In this document: one piece after another, positions 45,855 to 53,656 of the stretch | Position numbering within the stretch: position 1 is the first letter of the stretch | Layout: each line of letters starts with the position of its first letter | Assembly: GCA_035546295.1 (NCBI GenBank) | Contig: DATKBT010000058.1 | Coordinates: forward strand, 1-64,000 | Direction of reading: 5' to 3' | DNA: 64,000 nucleotides | Source of the DNA: DATKBT01 sp035546295 | Lineage (GTDB): Bacteria > Acidobacteriota > Thermoanaerobaculia > Multivoradales > Multivoraceae | Translations under genes and position numbers: made by a program | Notes under the pieces: model-generated | The model's input: only the letters and a program-made list of their open reading frames with translations | Told to the model about the DNA's origin: nothing | Databases searched by the model: none

Positions 45855-47534
45855 TCAATCGGCGGCGCCGTCCCGGCGCAGGCGGGCTCGGCGAAGGTCG
45901 AGAGCCAGACCCGCGGGATCGGACGCCATCGAGAGGAACGGGCGGAGGCGGGGCTCGGTGAAGATCGTCTCGGCGTCGAGGCGAGCCCGACGGTAGGACT
46001 CGACCTCGTGGAGCCCGGCCCGCTTCTCTGCGAGCTCGCGTTCGATGCGCGTCTGCTCCTCGGCGAAGATCCGCCGGACGAGATCGAGCGTCACCGGCTC
46101 TCCGTCCTCGAGCGCCGTGCCGTGATGCAGCCACTGCCAGGTCTGCGCGCGCGCGATCTCGAAGGTCGCGAGGTTCGCCGGGCGACCGGGCCCGTCGACG
46201 GAGCCGAGGTCGTCCTCGTTCCAGGCCCGCAGACCGGCGATGCCGACGCGCACGTTGCTGCGCAGTCCCGAGAGGCTGCGTGGACCGCAGCCCTCGGGCA
46301 GCAGCTCGGCTCGATCGAGCATCAGCGGAGCGAGCTCGGGCTGATGGTCTCCGGAGTAGGCGTCGAGGGCCGGCAGGATCAGATCCTGGCTCGCGACCCG
46401 GCAACCGTCGTGCCCCATCGCGAATCCGAAGTCCAGCTCGGCGCCGGCCGGCGCCGGGCCCGAAGCGCCAGCGGAGCGCTGGCTCGGCCCGAGCGCTGTC
46501 ATGTCGCCGATGGCGAAGCCGCCGTGGCGGTGACAGACGGAGATCAGGCGCAGAGCGGCGTTGCGCATCCAGGGCCGCTCGAAGCCGAGCGTGGCACGGT
46601 CGGCGAGGATGCGGTCAGGGTGCCTGCACAGCACCTTGAGGTCGCTGAAGGCCATGTCGTGGCAGTCGAGGCTCATCCCGGCGACACGGTCGCGTGCCTG
46701 GTAGAGGATCTCCTCCATCTGGAAGACCGCCGACAGCGTCTCGACGAGGAAGATCGCCTTGATCGTCCTCGACGGCAGGTCGAGCTCCTCCTCGATTCGT
46801 TCGAGCAGCCGGTTCCACCAGCGGGCCTCGAGGTGGTGCTCGCACTTGGGGACCGAGAACGTGGGGGTGCGCGCCTGATCGAGCAGCGTGCGCGCGCTCC
46901 AGTAGGCGGAGCAGACGACGTCGAAGAGGGCTGCCGAGACGGCTGCGCCGTCGACCAGCACGTTGCTCTCCTCCAGGTGGAGGCCCCGAGGACGCACGAG
47001 GATCAAGGGACGGTCGTCAGCATCGAGGCGAAGCTCCCTCCCGATCTCGCGCCGGTGCGAGGAGAGCGTTCCTTCGGCTGCGCCGACCAGGTTCACCAGC
47101 CCCTCGAGCACGTTGCCCCAGCACGGCTTCATCGAGTCCTCGAAGTCGAGCGTCGCGGCGTCGGCGAGCACGCCGTCGGCGTTGCGCGAGAGCACGTCGA
47201 CGACTCTGTCGGCGGCGCAGCTGGGGGCGCTGACCTCGACCCGGCGATGCATCAGGTCGCTCGGAAGCGGGGCGATGCGCCAGTCGCCACGCGCCTCGGA
47301 CAGCTCGTCGTCCGGGAGGTCATCCGGGCACTCGCCCAGGTTCCAGCACTCCTGCCGCTCCTGGCGCGCGATCAGCAGCTTCGCCCGCTCGAGCTCGAGC
47401 TCACGATGCACCCGTGCGATCAGCTCCTGCAGCTCGGGACAGAGGAGCCGCTGGGCCTTTGGCGTCCAGGCCTCCAGGGGCACGCAACAACCGGCGAGCG
47501 CGGTCGATTCGGCGAGGGGCGAGGTCATGGACAT
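45855..47534 (-). CDS. aceB: Malate synthase A
   Basis: Condenses glyoxylate and acetyl-CoA to malate. The 559-residue protein matches isoform A: LDFEDSMKPCWGNVLEGLVN, LILVRPRGLHLEESNVLVDG (active-site Arg), FSVPKCEHHLEARWWNRLLE, IKAIFLVETLSAVFQMEEIL (metal ligand Glu), LDCHDMAFSDLKVL. ATG 47534 with GGAG 7 nt upstream is chosen over ATG 47528. It is read from a clear promoter with repeated operators, divergent from the regulator gene. Confidence 0.95.
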   Translation of the reverse strand: MSMTSPLAESTALAGCCVPLEAWTPKAQRLLCPELQELIARVHRELELERAKLLIARQERQECWNLGECPDDLPDDELSEARGDWRIAPLPSDLMHRRVEVSAPSCAADRVVDVLSRNADGVLADAATLDFEDSMKPCWGNVLEGLVNLVGAAEGTLSSHRREIGRELRLDADDRPLILVRPRGLHLEESNVLVDGAAVSAALFDVVCSAYWSARTLLDQARTPTFSVPKCEHHLEARWWNRLLERIEEELDLPSRTIKAIFLVETLSAVFQMEEILYQARDRVAGMSLDCHDMAFSDLKVLCRHPDRILADRATLGFERPWMRNAALRLISVCHRHGGFAIGDMTALGPSQRSAGASGPAPAGAELDFGFAMGHDGCRVASQDLILPALDAYSGDHQPELAPLMLDRAELLPEGCGPRSLSGLRSNVRVGIAGLRAWNEDDLGSVDGPGRPANLATFEIARAQTWQWLHHGTALEDGEPVTLDLVRRIFAEEQTRIERELAEKRAGLHEVESYRRARLDAETIFTEPRLRPFLSMASDPAGLALDLRRARLRRDGAAD

Positions 47535-47556
47535 CGGCAGGCTCCGGACGGCGAAG

Positions 47557-47584
47557 ATTCTATGGACGCGAAATTTCATGTCAA
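47557..47584 (-). promoter_or_regulatory. aceB promoter (sigma-70 type)
   Basis: On the minus strand TTGACA (47584-47579), a 16-bp spacer and TAGAAT (47562-47557). This is the best consensus promoter seen in the window. GAAATTTCGC occurs once just upstream of the -35 and once inside the spacer, so a repressor bound there would block RNA polymerase. Confidence 0.8.
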
Positions 47585-47645
47585 GCGAAATTTCGCCCGG
47601 TTGCGCGCGGGCCGCAAAACGGGCCATCATTTCGCTGTGAGCGAA
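47568..47645. promoter_or_regulatory. Operator array for the divergent XRE regulator
   Basis: Four related elements lie between aceB and the regulator: GCGAAATTTC (47568-47577), the perfect palindrome GCGAAATTTCGC (47585-47596), TTGCG-7-CGCAA (47601-47617) and TTCGCT-gtg-AGCGAA (47631-47645). The last is close to the regulator start, so autoregulation is likely. The TTTGC/TTTCGC theme resembles operators of RamB/ScfR-type regulators. Confidence 0.7.
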
Positions 47646-47673
47646 TCAGGCGGAGCGGGTGGCGGGCGGTCCG

Positions 47674-49197
47674 ATGCGTGATCCCGCGGACAGCCTGCGC
47701 TTCATCCTCGGCCTCAAGCTCAAGAACCTCAGGCTCCACCGCGGGCTGTCGCTCAAGAACGTCGCCGCGCGTGCCGGGCTCTCGATCTCCTACCTGTCCG
47801 AGATCGAGAAGGGGAAGAAGTACCCGAAGCCCGAAAGGCTGCTCGACCTCGCGCGAGCGCTCGAGGTGGGATACGACGAGCTGGTCTCGCAGCGGGTGAC
47901 CGACGAGCTGGCGCCGCTCACCGACCTGTTCGGCTCCGCCTACCTCCAGGAGTTCCCCTTCGAGCTGTTCGGCACCGCGGCGCCCGAGCTGGTGAGCTCG
48001 ATCGGCGACGAGCCAGGACGCGTCGCCGCCTTGCTCGGGACCCTCGCCGAGGTCGGACACCGGTACGACATCGATCTGGGCGAGCTGCTGCTCGCCGCGC
48101 TGCGCTCCTACCAGCACCTGCACCAGAACCACTTCCCCGAGCTCGAGAAGGCGGCGGTCGAGTTCCGCCGGGCCCAGGGGTGGACGGTCCGCACCCGGCT
48201 GACGCCCGAGCGTCTGGCGGACGTGCTCGAGCGGGAGCACGGCTACGAGAACGACGACGAGACGCTCGAGCGCCACCCCCTGCTCTCCGGGTTCCGCTCG
48301 ATCTACGCCGAGGGGAATCCCCCCCGCCTGTTCGTCAACGGACGCCTGCTCCGCGAGCAGCAGGCTTTCCTGCTCGCTCGCGAACTCGGCTACCGCGCGC
48401 TCGGTCTCGAGGAGCGGGCGATCACGTCGACCTGGATCCAGGTCACCTCGTTCGAGCAGATCCTCAACAACTTCCGCGCGTCGTACTTCGCGGGCGCCCT
48501 GCTGATCGACCGAGACTCGCTGATCCGCCGGCTCGAGCGCCTGTTCGCCGAACGGCGGTGGAATCCCCAGGCGTTCCTCGACTGCATGGTCCAGACCCGG
48601 TCGACCCCGGAGATGTTCTTCCACCGCCTCACCGAGGTCCTGCCTTCTGCCTTCGGGATGGAGCAGCTCTACTTCATCCGCTTCAGCCGGACCGGCCCCG
48701 GCGGTCGCGCGCCAGGGTTGTTCCGCCTGACCAAGATGCTCAACCTCTCGAAGATCCCGCTGCCCCAGGGGGAGGGGCTCGGCGAGCACTTCTGCCGGCG
48801 CTGGGCGGCGCTGCGCATCCTCGACACCCTGGCCGCCGATCCACCCCACCGCGCCGACGAGCCGATCTTGGCCAGCCGGCGCACTCGCTTCCTCGGCTAC
48901 GACCAGGAGTTCTTCGTCGTTTCGATGGCGCGGCCGCTCGCGCTCGACTCGGACCTGCTGTCGAGCGTCACGCTGGGAGTGCGCATCGACGACGCCTTTC
49001 GCCGGCGCGTGCGCTTCGCCGACGATCCGGCGGTGCCGCGTGAGGAGGTCGGCTTCACCTGCGAGCGCTGCCCGCTCAGCCCACAGGAGTGCGTCGAGCG
49101 GGTGGCTCCCCCGGTGCTCCTCGACAAGCGGCGCGACCAGGCGGCCCTGGCGGCGGCGGTCGAGCGCTTCGTCCGGGACCAGGGGGGAGGCGGCTGA
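47674..49197 (+). CDS. XRE-family regulator, ScfR/RamB type (HTH, IrrE-like, DUF2083)
   Basis: About 507 residues. An XRE HTH (GLKLKNLRLHRGLSLKNVAA, LSISYLSEIEKGKKYPKPER) is followed by an ImmA/IrrE-like region (LFVNGRLLREQQAFLLAREL), where the usual His of the HExxH zinc motif is missing. A C-terminal DUF2083-type domain ends with conserved cysteines (FTCERCPLSPQECVERVAPP). Proteins of this architecture control glyoxylate, acetate and propionate genes and sense acyl-CoA. Being divergent from aceB with an operator array between, it most likely controls aceBA. Start ATG 47674; GTG 47659 is an alternative. Confidence 0.9.
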   Translation: MRDPADSLRFILGLKLKNLRLHRGLSLKNVAARAGLSISYLSEIEKGKKYPKPERLLDLARALEVGYDELVSQRVTDELAPLTDLFGSAYLQEFPFELFGTAAPELVSSIGDEPGRVAALLGTLAEVGHRYDIDLGELLLAALRSYQHLHQNHFPELEKAAVEFRRAQGWTVRTRLTPERLADVLEREHGYENDDETLERHPLLSGFRSIYAEGNPPRLFVNGRLLREQQAFLLARELGYRALGLEERAITSTWIQVTSFEQILNNFRASYFAGALLIDRDSLIRRLERLFAERRWNPQAFLDCMVQTRSTPEMFFHRLTEVLPSAFGMEQLYFIRFSRTGPGGRAPGLFRLTKMLNLSKIPLPQGEGLGEHFCRRWAALRILDTLAADPPHRADEPILASRRTRFLGYDQEFFVVSMARPLALDSDLLSSVTLGVRIDDAFRRRVRFADDPAVPREEVGFTCERCPLSPQECVERVAPPVLLDKRRDQAALAAAVERFVRDQGGGG

Positions 49198-49249
49198 CCG
49201 AGCCGGACTGCGAGTCGCGGCGGCGCTCCTCGGGTGGGGGGTCGCGGGC

Positions 49250-50296
49250 TCAGAAGAGGCTGGGGTTGCGGCTGCGCCGTGGCGGGGTGCGGCCGAGGTG
49301 CTCGTATGCGCGCGGCGTCGCGACGCGGCCGCGCCTGGTGCGCTGGAGGAAGCCCTCCTGGATCAGGAAGGGCTCGTAGAGGTCCTCGAGGGTCCCCGAG
49401 TCCTCGCCGACCGCGGCCGCGATCGCCTTGACCCCGGCGGGGCCTCCCTCGTAGTGGTCGACCAGAGTCGCCAGGATCTTGCGATCGACCTCGTCGAGCC
49501 CGGAACGATCGACCTCGAGGAGGTCGAGCGCGCGCTCGGCAGAGGCGCGGTCGATCGTGGACTTGCCGTCCACCTGGGCGAAGTCGCGGACCCTGCGCAA
49601 CAGGCGGTTGGCGATCCGGGGGGTGCCGCGGCTGCGCTCGGCGATCTCGGTGGCCCCGGCGCGATCGACCTCGATGCCGAGCAGGCGCGCGGAGCGTTCG
49701 GCGATGGTTCGCAGCACCTCGGGCTGGTAGAACTCGAGCCGGTTGACGATGCCGAAGCGCGCGCGCAGGGGCGCCGTGATCAAGCCGGCGCGAGTGGTGG
49801 CGCCGACCAGGGTGAACCGAGGCAGATCGATCTTGACGGTGCGCGCCGCCGGCCCCTGGCCGATCACCAGGTCGAGCTGGAAGTCCTCGATGGCCGGGTA
49901 GAGGATCTCTTCGACGGTCGGCCCCAGGCGATGGATCTCGTCGATGAACAGCACCTCGCCCGGCTCCAGATTGGTCAGGATCGCGGCCAAGTCGCCGGCG
50001 CGCTCGAGCACCGGCCCGGACGTCGAGCGCAGCGAGGCGCCCATCTCGCGGGCGATGATGTGGGCGAGGGTGGTCTTGCCCAGGCCCGGGGGTCCGAACA
50101 GCAGCACGTGATCGAGCGCCTCGCCGCGCTCGCGAGCCGCCTGGATGAACACCTTCAGGTTGTCGGTGACCCTGGGTTGCCCCAGGTACTCGTCGAGCGT
50201 CCTCGGGCGCAGCGTGGCCTCGACGCCGACGTCGTCCTCGAGCGCGCTCGCCGAGAGGAGGGTGCGCGCGCCGGGCTCGTGGGGATGCTCGGACAC
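49250..50296 (-). CDS. ruvB: Holliday junction branch-migration ATPase RuvB
   Basis: Hexameric motor of the RuvAB complex. The 348-residue AAA+ protein has RPRTLDEYLGQPRVTDNLKV, Walker A HVLLFGPPGLGKTTLAHIIA, Walker B EVLFIDEIHRLGP, sensor 1 LVGATTRAGLITAPLRARFG and the winged-helix DNA-binding end (FLIQEGFLQRTRRGRVATPR). GTG 50296 lacks a Shine-Dalgarno and has TAGACT 9 nt upstream, so it may be read from its own leaderless mRNA besides read-through from ruvA. ruvC is not in the window. Confidence 0.97.
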   Translation of the reverse strand: MSEHPHEPGARTLLSASALEDDVGVEATLRPRTLDEYLGQPRVTDNLKVFIQAARERGEALDHVLLFGPPGLGKTTLAHIIAREMGASLRSTSGPVLERAGDLAAILTNLEPGEVLFIDEIHRLGPTVEEILYPAIEDFQLDLVIGQGPAARTVKIDLPRFTLVGATTRAGLITAPLRARFGIVNRLEFYQPEVLRTIAERSARLLGIEVDRAGATEIAERSRGTPRIANRLLRRVRDFAQVDGKSTIDRASAERALDLLEVDRSGLDEVDRKILATLVDHYEGGPAGVKAIAAAVGEDSGTLEDLYEPFLIQEGFLQRTRRGRVATPRAYEHLGRTPPRRSRNPSLF

Positions 50297-50305
50297 GACG
50301 GCGCC

Positions 50306-50311
50306 AGTCTA
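50306..50311 (-). promoter_or_regulatory. -10 box TAGACT for a leaderless ruvB transcript
   Basis: Minus-strand TANNNT hexamer separated by 9 nt from the ruvB GTG; no Shine-Dalgarno between. Confidence 0.5.
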
Positions 50312-50384
50312 CTCCCGGAGGCGTTGCGGTCGACGCTGCACCGGGCACCGCACCGCGGTCGGCGGGCGAGCGCCGGCCGCGGTC

Positions 50385-50987
50385 TCACACTCGCGACAGC
50401 CGCCGCAGGCTGAGGCGCAGGAGCTCTCGGAAAGGGGCGTCGGGGCTCTCGCGGCGCACCGCCTCGACCGCCCGCTCGGCGTCCCCGGGGCGATAGCCGA
50501 GGTTGACCAGCGCCTGCACCAGGTCCTGGTCCTCGCTGGCCGGCGCCGCGGCTGCAGCGGCCGGCTGCGCGCGGGCGAGCTCGGCCGCCACGTCGCGCAG
50601 CTCCACCACCATTCTCTCCGCGGTCTTCTTCCCGACCCCCGGGATGCGGGTGAGCTTGGCGACGTCGCCGGCGGCGAGCGCTTGGAGCACGTCGGCCGGC
50701 GCCATCCCGGAGAGGATCACCTGCGCCAGCCGCGGCCCGATCCCGCTCACCCCGATCAGGCGCAGGAACAGCGTCTTCTCGGCCTCGGTCGAGAAGCCGA
50801 AGAGCTCGATCGCGTCGTCGCGCACGTGGGTGTGCACGAGCAGCTCCGCGATTCCGCCCTCGCCCAGGCGCTCGAGCTCGTAGTAGGTCGAGAGCGGCAC
50901 CCGGACCGAGTAGCCGACTCCGGCCACGTCGAGCAGAATGCGCTCGGGAGTGATGCGGCGCAGCACGCCGCGGAGCCAGCCGATCAT
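50385..50987 (-). CDS. ruvA: Holliday junction DNA helicase subunit RuvA
   Basis: Tetrameric protein that holds the Holliday junction for RuvB. The 200-residue protein has an OB domain (MIGWLRGVLRRITPERILLD, VGYSVRVPLSTYYELE), two HhH motifs (LIGVSGIGPRLAQVILSG and LTRIPGVGKKTAERMVVELR), and a C-terminal UBA-like RuvB-contact domain (LVQALVNLGYRPGDAERAVE). It is upstream of ruvB by 88 bp on the same strand. Confidence 0.96.
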   Translation of the reverse strand: MIGWLRGVLRRITPERILLDVAGVGYSVRVPLSTYYELERLGEGGIAELLVHTHVRDDAIELFGFSTEAEKTLFLRLIGVSGIGPRLAQVILSGMAPADVLQALAAGDVAKLTRIPGVGKKTAERMVVELRDVAAELARAQPAAAAAAPASEDQDLVQALVNLGYRPGDAERAVEAVRRESPDAPFRELLRLSLRRLSRV

Positions 50988-51065
50988 CGTCCGGACGGGG
51001 GGCCGGCGCCGAGCCGAGCTCTCGTCGAGCGGATTTCGCGCTCGGCGACGAACGGCCCTGGCCGA

Positions 51066-53024
51066 TCAGCTCCCCTGCGGCGGCGCCACCTCGAAGGTCT
51101 CGAGGAACTGCCGGCTGAAGTTGATCTCGAGCTCGGCGCGCCGGCGCTCGACCAGGGACTGGAGAAGAGCGCCGACCTTCTCTACGATCAGCTGCTCGCG
51201 GATCGAGTCGGCGGTCTCCTCGAGGGTCGCGGGGTCGAAGTGCTCGCGGGCGGTCACCTCGAAGAGCACCGGTCCAGCGGGAGTCGAGACCGGGCCGCCG
51301 ACCTCACCGACCTCGAGCTCCAGCGCCGCCTGGGCGACGGCGGGGGCTCGGCCGAGGCCCGGAATCGCCCCCCCCGCCGTGAAGGCACCGCTCTCCTGGG
51401 GCTCGGGGCCGAGGGCGGCGACCGCCTCCCCGAACGGCGTTCCGCTCTCGATGGCGGCGCGTGCCTGCTCGAGGCGCTCGACGACGAGCTCGGCGCGCAG
51501 CTCGTCGGTCACCGTCTGGCGCACCTCCTGCTCGACGTCGGCCAGCTCGGCGGGGCGGGAGGGAATCACCTCGAGCACGACCGGCACGGCCCAGCCGGAC
51601 GCGATGCGCACCGGCTCGCCGGCCTGCTGGGGCTCGAGCGCGAAGGCTGCGTCGGCGAACGGCGTGCCGCGGCCGATCCGCGGGATCGCCTCGTCGCGGG
51701 CGAAGGGCTCTGTGATCTGCAGCTCGACCCCTTCGCGCTCGGCGACCTCGCGCAGGTCCTGCTCGGCGAGCGTGGTCTGCTCGGCGAGCGCCTCGGCGAT
51801 GCGACTCGCGCGCGCCTCCGCCTCGAGCCGGGCCCGCTCGTTCTTGAGCCGCACCTCGATCCGATTCGCGACCTCGTCGAAGTCTTGGAGTCCTCCCTCC
51901 TGCCGCGCGACGACCCGAACGAGGTGATAGCCGGTGCGCGGGCCGAGCTGGTTCTCGAAGGGACCGATCAGCTCGCCGGGTCGGCCTGCGAACGCTTGCT
52001 CCTCGAACTGCGGCGTCATCCGCCCGCGGCCGAAGTAGCCGAGGTCGCCGCCGCGCGCGGCGGTGGCCTCGTCCTCGGAGACCTCCTGGGCGATCGCCTG
52101 GAAGCTCTCGCCGGCTTCCACCCGCCCGCGGATCTCCTCGAGCCGGGCCCGGGCCTCCTCCGCCGTCCGCTCGGCGTTGACGAACAGGAGGATGTGCTCG
52201 GCGCGAACCTGCTCCTCGCGGGTGAACTCCTCGGGGTGCTCGTCGTAGTAGCGGCGCGCCTCCTCGGCCGGGATCTCGAGCGCGGACTCGATGACGCTGG
52301 GGTTCACGTTCAAGTAGGCCACCCGGCGTCGCTCGGGCATCTGGTAGTCGGTGCGGTGCTCCTCGAAGTAGCTCCGCACCTCCTCTGCGCCCACGGCCAC
52401 CGGTTCCTGGAAGTCCGCCGGGCTCAGGCGAAGCCAGCGGATGCTGGCGCTCTCGGCCTGCTCGCGTGCCTCCCGCCGGATCTCCTCGTCGGAGACCCAG
52501 ACCGTCCCGGCCAGCACGTCGTTGAGCTTCTGGAGCAGGACCTGCTCGCGCATGCTGCGCTCGAAGTCCGCCTCGTCGATCCGGTTGGCGCGCAGCACCC
52601 GACGGTATTCCTCGAAGCCGATGAAGCGTCCCTGGTCGTCCTGGAGCGCCGGCACCTCCAGGATCGCGCGCCGCAGCTCGTCCTCGGTGGGCTCGAGCCC
52701 CATCCGGTCGGCCTCGGCCAGGACGATCTTCTGCGAGATGAGCGTGTTCATCGCCTGCATCGGCACGCCCATCTGCTGCGCGAGCTCCTGCGTGTAGGCC
52801 TCGCCGTACATCTGCTGGAGCCGGTTCTCGAGGCTCCGGTACTGCTGTTCGAACTCGTTGTAGGTGATCGGCTCGCCGGCCACCGTGGCGGCGGCCGAAT
52901 ACGGCGACGACGCGTCGGTGCCCTGTCCCTGGTAGTCGGCGAAGACCAGGAGCACGAAGACCGCGATCACCACCCAGAGGATCGGAGCGAGTCGCTTGAT
53001 GTTCTCGCGGAAGACGTTCAGCAT
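51066..53024 (-). CDS. Membrane-anchored PpiD/SurA-type peptidyl-prolyl isomerase
   Basis: A 652-residue periplasmic chaperone. A single N-terminal membrane anchor (LAPILWVVIAVFVLLVFADY) is followed by a SurA_N-like helical domain (QQMGVPMQAMNTLISQKIVL) and a parvulin domain (RAEHILLFVNAERTAEEARA, SEDEATAARGGDLGYFGRGR, FEEQAFAGRPGELIGPFENQ). A second, weaker parvulin-like segment follows near FARDEAIPRIGRGTPFADAA. This is the PpiD layout; PpiD aids outgoing proteins at the Sec translocon. AGAGG 7 nt before ATG 53024 supports the start. Confidence 0.92.
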   Translation of the reverse strand: MLNVFRENIKRLAPILWVVIAVFVLLVFADYQGQGTDASSPYSAAATVAGEPITYNEFEQQYRSLENRLQQMYGEAYTQELAQQMGVPMQAMNTLISQKIVLAEADRMGLEPTEDELRRAILEVPALQDDQGRFIGFEEYRRVLRANRIDEADFERSMREQVLLQKLNDVLAGTVWVSDEEIRREAREQAESASIRWLRLSPADFQEPVAVGAEEVRSYFEEHRTDYQMPERRRVAYLNVNPSVIESALEIPAEEARRYYDEHPEEFTREEQVRAEHILLFVNAERTAEEARARLEEIRGRVEAGESFQAIAQEVSEDEATAARGGDLGYFGRGRMTPQFEEQAFAGRPGELIGPFENQLGPRTGYHLVRVVARQEGGLQDFDEVANRIEVRLKNERARLEAEARASRIAEALAEQTTLAEQDLREVAEREGVELQITEPFARDEAIPRIGRGTPFADAAFALEPQQAGEPVRIASGWAVPVVLEVIPSRPAELADVEQEVRQTVTDELRAELVVERLEQARAAIESGTPFGEAVAALGPEPQESGAFTAGGAIPGLGRAPAVAQAALELEVGEVGGPVSTPAGPVLFEVTAREHFDPATLEETADSIREQLIVEKVGALLQSLVERRRAELEINFSRQFLETFEVAPPQGS

Positions 53025-53656
53025 GGAGCAACCTCTTGCAGGCCGGACAGGCGGGCCGGAGCACAGCGGAAGAACGGCGGCTGCGGCTCCGGCGCGTGCG
53101 TGTGGGCTCGAAGCCGCGCGGCGCGGCGAGTGCGGCGGGAGCCGCCGAAAGATGACGATGGAGTGTAGCAACTCGGTCGCGACGCGGACAACAACGGCGG
53201 CACCGGCTGGCAGCCGCCTGGCGGGCCGCCGCCGAGAGCCGCCGCCGACCCTCCGCCGGGAGCGATCCTAGGTCGACTAGGCCAGCAGGAAGTTCTTGCC
53301 TGCCTTCCGGCAGGCGGCGGTCATTGGCCTCGCGCAAGCGCGAGACCAAGGCTCACAAGACGGTCAAAGTTCGATCAAGCCGCTGCGATCGCCCAGAGAA
53401 AGCGGCTGTAGCCTGGTCGACCCAGCCGCGCCCGCTTGCGGGCTTGCGGCGCACGAGTGATCGGCTAGCGGGCTCGTGGTATGAGCTCGCCTCGCTTTCA
53501 CGGCTCGTTGGGAGTGGTGACCACCACGAGCCCGCTAGACCTCGATGGAGATCGGCGGCGTGTTATATTTCCCGGTCTTCCATCGGCTGTTCGAAATCGA
53601 GTCGTAGCGCGGGCGCGCGCCGAAAACGACGGCGACCGGGTGAGCAGAAAGCCCTG
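53025..53656. other. Gene-free gap with four hairpins
   Basis: 632 bp between divergent PpiD-like and FecR-like genes with no convincing ORF. Hairpins: GCCTGCC-ttcc-GGCAGGC (53298-53315); CTCGCGC-aa-GCGCGAG (53329-53344), extended by TTGG/CCAA; GCCCGC-tt-GCGGGC (53430-53443) inside GCCGC/GCGGC; and a perfect 16-bp inverted repeat CTAGCGGGCTCGTGGT (53465-53480) with its complement (53523-53538) around 42 bp. TATATT at 53564-53569 may be a -10 box for the FecR-like gene. Confidence 0.6.

Noticed and set aside
50145..53168. 1007-codon open frame on the plus strand across ruvB, ruvA and the PpiD-like gene
   Set aside because: It is the complement shadow of three well-recognised minus-strand genes; its text is Leu/Arg/His/Gly-rich with no domain, as expected for GC-rich antisense frames.
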